The notes under the pieces: generated by a model
The model's input: only the letters and a program-made list of their open reading frames with translations
Database searches by the model: none
What the model was told of the DNA's origin: nothing
Assembly (NCBI GenBank): GCA_963920575.1
Contig: OY986967.1
Span: forward strand, 21,221,648 to 21,285,647
Length of the DNA: 64,000 bases
Source of the DNA: Narthecium ossifragum
Taxonomy: Eukaryota; Streptophyta; Magnoliopsida; Dioscoreales; Nartheciaceae
Direction of reading: 5' to 3'
Translations under genes and position numbers: made by a program
Shown here: piece by piece, positions 55,926-64,000 of the stretch
Layout of the letters: the number at the start of each line of letters is the position of its first letter
Numbering within the stretch: position 1 is the first letter of the stretch

Positions 55926-56539
55926 CCGTCTCTGTCTCCGTCGCCTCCTTTTCTCCGGCTCCTCTTCCCCTTCGGCTCAGGCTTCTCCTCCCCTCTTCTC
56001 CGGCTCCTCCTCTTCTCCGACTCCGGCTTCTCCTCCCCTCCTCTCCGGCTCCTCCTCCCCTCCTGCTCTCTCCTTTGGCTCTCTCTCTCTCTCTCCTCCC
56101 CCTCCGGCTTCGGCTCCGTCGCCTCTTCTCCCGCTCTTCCTCCCCTCCCCCTCCGCCTCCGCCTCCCCTCATGTTCTCTCCTCCGCTCTTCTCTAGCTCC
56201 AGCTCCTCCCCTCCTGTTCTCTCCTCTGTTTCCTCCCTCTCTCCTCGTCCTTGACCTCGCCTAGCGGATCGTCACTCAAGCCTGCCTCCGCGGCGAGGCT
56301 GACCCCTCTGGCGGACCTGACTCGCTCCTCCTCCCCTCCGGCTCCTCCTTTGTTTCTCCTCTCTCACTCTCTCTCCTCCGTTTCTCTCTCTCTCTCTCCT
56401 CCCTCTCCCTCTTTTTCTTACAGTACATTGCTGTCTCCGGCAACTCCCCTCTACCTGCATCGACGCCCTGCCCCCTCCAGCTCGTCACCTTCGATGGGGC
56501 CCTCCCGTCCCGCAAAAAGGCTGAAGAGGCCTCACTGAT

Positions 56540-56730
56540 CACATAAGTAAGAATTAATAGGATAAGTAAAGAATTCCTCGTATAAGTAAGGAATTCCTCA
56601 CATAAGTAAGGAATTCCTCACATAAATAAGGAATTCATAGGCTTCCTTGCATAATTAAGGAATTCATAGATTAAGTAACGAATTCCTCATGTAAGTAAGG
56701 AATTCCTCGCATAAGTAAGAAATCATTTCC
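56540..56730. repeat. Short tandem repeats in the right arm of the foldback element
   Basis: Units such as ctcgcataagtaaggaattc and ctcacataagtaaggaattc repeat about eight times, the reverse complement of the array at 53596-53765. Confidence 0.85.
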
Positions 56731-57150
56731 AAACTGACTTAAACACAAAATTTAAATATATTAAAACCTAAAAAAATGGAATACCTCCACTCTCTCCCCC
56801 CAAAATAATGAAGGAATCCGTACGAGAGAAGAAGATAGGCGATATCACATCTTAATGTAGAGATCTCTCTATTTTTCTCTCTCTCGTACTTATGTCAGGT
56901 TGGATTAAATGATGAGAGAGAGTTGGACATGGGTATTTTGGTCCCGAATTTATGGATTTGACATGTTTTGTAAACAAATACAAAAGTGTCCCTCGATTGC
57001 TAAATCGAAAGACAAAAAACTTGGGGTGTATAAAAAATTAATAAATGAAAAATATAGAGACGAGAGAAATTGGTCTTGGATTTCTCATTCTATTCACTCA
57101 TCTTAAGAGCTTCTTAATCTTAGATAAGCATATGAGGAAAGATTTAACTG

Positions 57151-57335
57151 CGTGTTTGATTGTTGGATAACGAAAGTGTTCATAGTCCATGGCTTTGGAG
57201 CTTATGCATGACTGGTGGAAAAGGTTATCCGGGGATAAAGGTCGACTCAGGTAGGATCAGGTTGATCGTGGATTTTATCTCGCATCAACAGAGAGAAATC
57301 TGGGAGACTATAATCCAACAAGTTAACACTACTCC
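57151..57335. mobile_element. Possible small MITE next to the foldback element
   Basis: GTGTTTGATTGTTGGATAA at the left and ATAATCCAACAAGTTAACAC at the right form an imperfect inverted pair about 185 bases apart. The target duplication was not found. Confidence 0.4.
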
Positions 57336-58020
57336 TGAGCTATGTATGGCTAGGGTATTTTTTTCCTACACCTAAAGTAGATAACGCCACTGTACTAATC
57401 AAGCAGTAAAATTATACTAAAAACACACAGAAGAAAGATCTTACTTGACACTCAGACAACTATTACAAGTTCCAGCTAGAAAGATATAAGTATAAATCAA
57501 ATTACGAGAAATGCAGGCTTCAGTGATGAGTGTCTAGTGAGGAGCTGTTATTGTCACAAAAAAAAGGTTAGAAACCAAACACAAGAAATGTGGGCTTTCG
57601 CAATGAGTGTCTAGTAAGAAGAGCTGTTATTGTCACACAAAAATGGGGATTTTAGTGAAGCCACACAAGAAATGTTGGTTTTATTGGTGACAAGCCACAC
57701 AAATCGTCACTAAAGAATTATAACCATACAAACAATAGCACACTTCTCAGTCTATAATGTCCAGTATATTATACATTTCAACAATATCACACTTCTTTCA
57801 TAATTGATTCAAAATACAATGTGTGATCGTCAGCTGACAGCTTGAAGCCTCATTAATATACATTCAAGCAAGCAAATTGGAGAGGTTGAGTTGAGGATAG
57901 AAGCCAGTTTCCTGTGGAGAGGTCTCAGATTCAAGCCACTGATTTAAGATTATTATGTTGCACCCTAAGGCCATATGCCTAGATGAAAAGCTTAATTCCT
58001 TTCGTCTGGATAAGCAATGG
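57336..58020. other. 3' flank of the EDS1 gene
   Basis: AT-rich sequence with a duplicated stretch around agaaatg(c/t)(a/g)ggctt(t/c) at about 57510 and 57585. No gene is seen; it probably holds the EDS1 3' UTR at its right end. Confidence 0.5.
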
Positions 58021-61000
58021 TCAAACTGCCTCCAACTTTTGCTCACTTCTCACAAGCCTAGCGATGCAGGAATCCGATCTATGTTGTTCCGGGAGAGACT
58101 TCCACCACAGGATGAATGTAGAACCATCCAGTAAAACATCTCTACTCAACCTCCCAGCAGTAAGCCACACAACCATCTCCTTTTCGAGCTCCATAACCCT
58201 CTCTTGGATGGCTTCAAAAGGCAGGTTATTACTGCTGTCTGCAGAAAGGTCCTCAACCATTGCCCAAAAACACGATTCCCTCATGGATCCTGCAGCCATT
58301 TGTTGTTCCTGTTGCAGCCATCTTTGGGTATATTTGTAGCGTCTCGGCCTGCCTTCAACCATGTAAGAGCCAGTATCTTCGTTCTTAGAATGCCTGTAGT
58401 AATTGGCAATGTCTAGGGGCTCAGCTAAAAGCCGATAGCTAGTTCCCAACTTCACCCACTCTGTCCGGCTCTCAAAACTGTCAGGAAGCTCGTATCTCCT
58501 CAACATCTCAATAATTTCATCCCAAAGCCCTGCTAGTTCCAGTCTCTTGACATTAATGTTGAAGTCTTCAGGGTCTCTTTGAAGTTTGAAAGTATCATAA
58601 TAACCCACCCCGTGTAACTCGCAGTTTGCACGGTAGACACTAAGGGTATCAAGCGCCTCCTGGATTTTGTTATAATTGGCATCAATTCGGCCCTGATTCA
58701 TAAGTCTTTGTTTCTCCCAATCGCCTGCTGCACGAAGACGTACCATAGCTTCTGTGTTCTGTCAAGAATTGGGACAATATAATCAGTTTCCATCCTATGG
58801 AATAAGATAAGCATCAAGACTGAAGCAACAAAGTCAATATAGGTACCGATTGATGATTCATCTTTCCGAATACAAAGCAAGCATATAACTCTTATTTTCC
58901 TCTTAACAAATTGCTATTGAACAAATGGTGCTAGTATTTTCGAGGAGGCCGAGCTTCCATTGGGTTAACAAGAGTTCGAGAAGGTGCTTTTGGCTCGATA
59001 AAAAGGTAATATCAGTAATGTAGGATTTGGATCATTGTTGGATCCATACTGGGCGCCTATTGGTGGCTTGACCGGTTAAGTGACCAAATTAGATGGTTAC
59101 TAATTCTACTTGGACTAGGCAAGTAGAGTCCTAATTTGATTCGGACTCTTGGGGCCTGTCCTCTATAAATACAGGAAGTCCTAGGGTTTCTTCCAATGGG
59201 TGTGTGAAACGTCCACGACGGCTCTTTTCTCTCCTTCCCCCTCATCTCTACATATGTGAGCGCCGTGAGTGCTGGAGGTCGGGTTCATGTGCTCTGAACG
59301 AGAGGTGATGTTCTCGTAACATCATCCTACCACAAGCTTTGGCGAGGAGAAGATTACAGAAGATGAACACGGGATAGAAGCCCTGCCGGATCAGGGATCC
59401 AGATCTACAACAATGTACACTCGAAATCGCTTCCGCTAATGCACGTACTCCAAGATATACATACGGAGTATACATACGGAGCACAGTGAGATTGACAGAT
59501 GAAAAGTCTTTCCATGTTCTTTTTTTCGAGTTTTTTTCTAAGGTTATAGGACTATATACCGCTATAACAATAGCTTTTCAGTTCTTAGAAGTGATTTACC
59601 ATTACTTGATACTTAAGGCAAGAATCTTTTTCCCATGAGTTTTGTCTCCTTTTTGAGATTTAAATCTACTACGCAGGGCATCTTTTCGGGAAACTCATTT
59701 AAAATAAATTTCTAGGAATTACTCTATTAGATTTTGCAAATCATATTATATCCATATCGAGTATTTTCTGTGGTGCATAGGATCAAACCATATTGAATTC
59801 TATTATAACGCGGCTTTCATCTCAGTTGATGAAGTGCTACTGATTATAAATACCAATGAAAATCACCAAAGAACAAACAATTTTCATCCAGATGCCCATA
59901 TATTTAGCCCTAGACCCGATCCAAATCAGGCTCGGCTGGGTTTACATCAAGGCTTAACACCAAGATGTCATGCCCAAGCCTGACCCGGCAGAGGGGTATC
60001 GGGCCTAAATTTGTGACCAAGCCTAGCCCAATGCATTTTTTAGGATAAAGAATACACAGCTTTATCATGTAATTTTAGCTAACTCATGAAATTGTTTTTT
60101 AAACATCAATGCAGCAATCAAATGCACTAAATACAAAAGAAATAACCACTAAAAAGATGGAAAAACTCATGCAATTCTTCTTGGCATTCTTATGAGTGTC
60201 GAAGCAAAAATTAGGCGTAACAATAAGAAAGATTCACTAGTGGTGTAGTTGGACATTGAAACCACAAAATCAAACATGAAACTGTATATGCATAGAGTTT
60301 AGAGAAAACATGGAGAGCTGAATAAAAAAAGCTATGGTTTCAAATAGATCAATAGGCATCAACATAAAGAACTCCTAAAGCTATGCTATGAGTTTATAAG
60401 GCTAATTTTCAACACACGTGCAATAATAAGATGCTAAAGCAAGATAATGGTTGAAAATCAGATGATCTGCAGACACTAAAATGTTATATTCGTCAGCATT
60501 TACTGTACAGAAAGCAATCATACAAGATAACAACAGTTTCAAAGTGTTTTTCGTATCGACATTTTTTTTGTTTTGACATATGTAACAGTTTTGCAGTAGT
60601 TTGAGTTAAGTCGATAAATCAAGTTTAAGCATGATGTACATATGCTAATTTCATAATTTTCAGAATACTAATACATAAGACATACCAGTTCCAGATCTTC
60701 TGAACATGTTTGAACGAATTGCAAATTGTCATTTTCCCCATCATTCACGGACAAAGGGAGTGCTTCCAAAGAATCCAAATAAACTACATTTTCTTCTCCT
60801 AGATAATTTTTCAGCCTGCAGTCATATTGTAGGTGGTCCTGCAAACTTTTACGTGCAACTTCTAGCATTTCTAGCTCTGGAGCCGCTTGAAGCCAAAAAA
60901 ATAACAGTTGGAGGATAGCATCTGAATTCTTCACATAGACTGTCCGTCCATTATTGGTGCAAAGCCCAAAGATGCCAAAGGGTTTGTAAGGAGAGAGCTT

Positions 61001-61477
61001 AATGAAACCAGATAAGGTTCCTAGCAAAGAATTTGTGCATCCCATGTATAGACAAGCCCTGTGGGTGGAACTGGAAAATGCATTCCTTAATACCATGCCA
61101 TGGAAAGCTGTCACCAGTTTAGAGCTTCCAATAGAGTCGAGGTTGAAGCATAATGACTTGGGGCAAATGAAATGCAAAATGGCTTGCAACTCATCTCTAA
61201 AGGATGACAAAGGAGTTAATAGAACTCGTGGAACAATGTCCAGCATCATGACAAAATTTAAGAAGCATTGAGACCAACCCTCACGATGGAGCGCATGACA
61301 GAAGACACTATCTCCAACAAGAGGAGATCCAAAAGTCACACAGAATGGAGTACCCAGATTGCTCTTATCAGCTTTGATAACTTCAAGTAACCAGGTTGTA
61401 GCGAGGACAGATATCGGACCACCAGATGAATGACCAGTGAAAACTATTTGTTTCTTCTCACTTAGAGCTCTTTTAAC
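58021..61477 (-). CDS. EDS1: EDS1-family immune protein (lipase-like and EP domains), N-terminal exon not in view
   Basis: EDS1 forms heterodimers with PAD4 or SAG101 and passes on signals from TIR-type immune receptors. Two exons are clear: 61477-60686 (264 codons) and 58758-58021 (stop TGA), both phase 0 with GT-AG borders. Exon one starts VKRALSEKK and has QIVFTGHSSGG (the nucleophile Ser motif), TFGSPLVGD, MMLDIVPRVLL (the Asp) and KSLQDHLQYD (the likely His). Exon two is the EP domain: RAAGDWEKQR, VKRLELAGLWDEIIEMLRRYELP, EPLDIANYYRH, NEDTGSYM and the end GSTFILWWKSLP. These match EDS1 rather than PAD4 or SAG101. The first about 100 residues of the family are not found upstream in the window, so the entry is partial: the first exon may lie beyond 64000 or be lost. 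The intron between the two exons holds a solo-LTR-like insert. Confidence 0.9.
59019..59500 (+). mobile_element. Solo-LTR-like insert (Copia type) in an EDS1 intron
   Basis: The stretch starts TGTAGGATTTGGATC, has a clear TATA region (CTCTATAAATACAGG at 59161), a GTGTGAAACG and CT-rich part and a CGCTTCCGC stretch, and ends near a CA. That layout is usual for plant Copia LTRs. There is no primer site or coding behind it, and I could not find the target duplication, so the right end is approximate. Confidence 0.5.
59893..60045. repeat. GC-rich repeat fragment in the EDS1 intron
   Basis: A stretch with gcccaagcctgacccgg and ggctcggctggg in AT-rich surroundings resembles the GGGCTCGGGCC-type repeats often seen in plant MITEs. 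Its ends are not clear. Confidence 0.3.
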
Positions 61478-64000
61478 CTGAACCGCTTAAGAGGACATAA
61501 TTAATGTATGATGGACATATAATTTATCACATGGTAATAAGTAAAAGGAAAAAGTACTCATGACAAAGGTACTTTTTTTCCATTCTCAGATCTTGGTTTG
61601 ACAATCTTTTTTTTGGTGGTACAAAGTTGCATTACATTGCAAACTGGATGAACAATAAGTGATGAGTATCTGCCATATTAGTGCATTATTGTTCTGAGTA
61701 ATAATAAACTAAAAACCACTCCAAGTGAAATTCAACTTCATTCCTAGTTAAGATGATTCTAGCTTAGAAAGAGGCAACTCTCCTTGCAAAGAACATAAAA
61801 TACACATCCTGAGAGCAAAAAACCAAAAAATCAGTTAACCACAACCTTACGTCTTACAACGCTCTTGTGCATTCCCTAGTTAGATACAACATGGGGAAGA
61901 AACTGAGTTATTTACTGTTCACATCAATGGTATAGATTTTGGTATACGGATTGCAAATTGTAAGCACCCATCATTGCATTTCTCTAAGCATGAAATCAAT
62001 AGGTTATTTGATGGGAAGACTTGCAATAAGACAACAGACAAAATAAGATGTCAAACATCCAAAATAGAGGAAAAAGTAAATGCATTATAAGATTAGACCA
62101 CCACAGAAATACACAAATAGCTTTATCTAATACATTGCCACGTCTGATGAGGTTATAAGTTGATTATGGTCCCAGCACTACATAAAAGCTGAAAGTTGAC
62201 TCGTACATATAGGGTTTGAGCATATCTCATATTTAACTGCTTTAGACACCAGAAGCTTTCCACGGCCCTTTGCAACAGCCATGAAGGCTACAAAGAGACT
62301 CTGTGAAATTAAAGCCAAAAGGAGTTCTAAAGGTAAAGCCAGATGTTGGAATTCTACTAATAACCAATCATTTTACTAGCTTAGACCATTAAGGTCACGG
62401 GGGACATACTAATTTTTTTCCCTGCTCTTTGTTTCAGAAACGTAATGTTGGACATTAATATTATTCCATGCCCATACTAAAAACGAAAAAAAAAAACATT
62501 GTTAAGGTCTTCAACAGCATTGAATCAATTTCGGAAAAGTGATAACAAGGTCTTCAAAAGCTCCGAGATAAAATGCCCTTGTTTCAATATCTAATTTTAG
62601 ACCGAAAGGAATAATAAAGGTGCAATACTTTAGCTAAAAAAAGAGAGTTATTATCAAAAAATTTTTCTACGGAAAGCATCCATTTGTTTAGTAAACAATA
62701 AAAAAAAGAAAAAGATAGCCTGCCTTGATGTGGTAGAATGAAACTTCAAACAAGTAAATAGAACAATAAAACAATTACCTGAATAAGTTTTGGTAAAAAT
62801 GCTTGATCTCAAGCAAGGATTGTCGTGCTGGCCTCTCGCCGGCTCGAGACTTGCTGCCGGCACCGGTAGTGGCAGCACTATGTGTCGGCGGCACAATGGA
62901 GATGAGAAGAACGTAAAAGTGTGAGAGGAAAATAAAAAAAAAGTTGGTGGTGTGCTTAGGCGACTGTTCCGGCAGAAACGAAGGCGGATTCCGGTGGAGG
63001 TGAGAGGAACACCAGCATCGGGGGCTTCGGGGGCGATCACGAGAGAGAGGAGGGCGAGGGATCGAGAGAAAGGAGGAAAGGAGAGAGAGACTCGGTATAA
63101 AAGGTGTAAGTAACGGATTTGGACCCGAAACCCGTTATGTTTAATATATAGGACCCGTTATCTGTTGAACCCTAAGCTCCCGATGCTCCCTTCTTTCGCC
63201 GCCGCTTCCGACGATCGATCCTGACTCCCAAGTACACCGTCAGCCTTCTTCCCTCCTCTTTCTCCCTTCTTCTCTGCTTTTTTTTCCTCTCCTCTTTCTC
63301 TCCTTCCCTTCCTCTTCTTTAACCCTCATCTTCCTCTCCTTCCTCCTTTCTCCTCATTCTCTTCTTCATTTTTCCCCGTTTATTTTCTATGGTTCCTCCA
63401 TTCTTCTCTTCCTCTCTTCTCCTCTTCTTTCCGATCAGCACTAACCCATTGCCGGCCGGCAACACCATGTATCGACCGGCAGAAGCCGGTGCCGATCGGC
63501 TCACCTACAAAATCCATTGAGTCAGAGCCGGACCCAAAGCCGGAGCCGCTAAGCCACCGCCTCGAGATTTGCCGGCCGGCACAAAGGAATCCTTGATCTC
63601 TAGGTTCCTTGACATAAGTCCCCGCTCTACCAACAAGTCAATAATCATTGGGCATGTAACATCTAAATGACATGCACCAAATAAAATCTTCAATTATGAA
63701 ACAAGAGCATTGGCGGCTTTTTCCCACAAGAAGACAATTGGCTATCAAGATGACGACAACGTATAGAAATCTTTTGCTCCTTCTGACTCCTAGCTTGTTT
63801 GCTGAAATTCTATTCTTGGCATATAGGATTCTCAGTAGCTACCATGCATTGATAAAAATTTAAACTCAACACTGCCATACATTTAAACTACCGGCATCCC
63901 ACACATGCCACGGTACAATAATTTTGCTAAAGAATCTGATCCAGCATAAACCAGCGCCTAGTATTGTTTGAAGAGACACAATAAACAAAATGAGGTATAA
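61478..64000. other. Region upstream of the EDS1 exons, no supported gene
   Basis: I searched the minus strand for the missing EDS1 N-terminal exon and saw none. A splice-like donor on the minus strand at 62779 (TTATTCAG|GTAATT), preceded by a CT-rich GC-richer stretch up to about 63070, could be the end of a leader exon. A TATAAAA on the plus strand at 63096 is followed by a CT-rich stretch but by no gene in the window. The rest (63200-64000) is pyrimidine-rich and then AT-rich without clear coding. Confidence 0.45.

Larger units (their letters stand above)
53280..57021. mobile_element. MULE-like foldback element with captured GPAT gene fragments in both arms
   Basis: A 3742-bp insert flanked by the exact 11-bp repeat TGGGGTGTATA (53269-53279 and 57022-57032), which fits a Mutator-type duplication. 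The two halves are imperfect inverted copies: the ends (CTTGTCTTTCAATTTAGCAA and, reverse complement, TTTGTCTTTCGATTTAGCAA), the GAATTCCTTACTTATGCGAG repeats, the stretch GAGGCCTCTTCAGCC, a purine-rich part and a GPAT fragment all occur in both arms in mirrored order. The left arm is GGAG/GA-rich and the right arm CTCC/CT-rich on the plus strand. The centre (about 54900-55230) holds a tandem of cttaaaaattgaaggattcc. No transposase is seen, so it depends on one from elsewhere (Pack-MULE-like). Confidence 0.85.

Noticed and set aside
53766..56540. Many long Ser/Pro- or Arg/Gly/Glu-rich open frames on both strands
   Set aside because: They come from GA/CT and GGAG/CTCC runs in the foldback element; composition is low-complexity and the frames mirror each other. 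Only the two GPAT fragments have family support.
57160..57375. 71-codon open frame near the foldback element
   Set aside because: It lies within a likely MITE with inverted ends; the peptide has no recognisable motif.
62654..63040. Open frame on the minus strand as EDS1 exon 1
   Set aside because: It has no true ATG at its start and none of the EDS1 N-terminal features; at best it is a leader exon.
63096..63102. TATAAAA on the plus strand
   Set aside because: No plus-strand gene follows within the window, so a promoter call is not supported.

Overview
The window looks like nuclear DNA of a flowering plant. Genes have many short exons with GT-AG introns, the spacers are AT-rich, and the transposon families are typical of plants (Tat-lineage Ty3/gypsy, L1 LINE with RNase H, MULE, MITEs, solo LTRs). 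The plant-type PFP beta subunit and an EDS1-family immune protein fit an angiosperm. I cannot name the species.

Layout. 1-19815 is one large Ty3/gypsy element of the Tat lineage on the minus strand, with 1.3-kb LTRs (TGTTAG...CTAACA). It carries gag, protease, RT, two RNase H domains and integrase. Between integrase and the 3' LTR it has a second, plus-strand, intron-containing gene with a plant mobile domain. Two solo LTRs of one other family are nested in it in opposite orientations, each with its own 5-bp target duplication: 3520-5895 splits the plus-strand gene and 10340-12921 splits pol. Many in-frame stops and shifts show the element is dead.

20.3-26.8 kb holds a plus-strand three-exon gene for a 592-aa coiled-coil protein of a plant family I recognise but cannot name, with a 4.4-kb first intron. 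28.4-38.5 kb holds a complete 16-exon minus-strand gene for the beta (catalytic) subunit of pyrophosphate-dependent phosphofructokinase; the joined exons give 562 codons with all key motifs. Several MITEs sit in its introns. 40.7-46.7 kb is a degenerate L1-type LINE. 50.8-52.1 kb holds a three-exon minus-strand gene for a 338-aa protein with a C4C4 (NOT4-like) RING. 53.28-57.02 kb is a MULE-like foldback element: a large imperfect palindrome flanked by an identical 11-bp repeat, with a fragment of a plant GPAT gene in each arm in opposite orientation. 58.0-61.5 kb holds the lipase-like and EP-domain exons of an EDS1 gene (minus strand) whose N-terminal exon I could not find in the window.

The host genes (glycolytic PFP, an E3-like RING protein, the immune hub EDS1 and the coiled-coil protein) show no shared pathway or operon logic; they are independent genes separated by transposons. 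The most unusual structures are the antisense spliced gene inside the retrotransposon and the foldback element with two inverted GPAT fragments, which could yield hairpin RNA.
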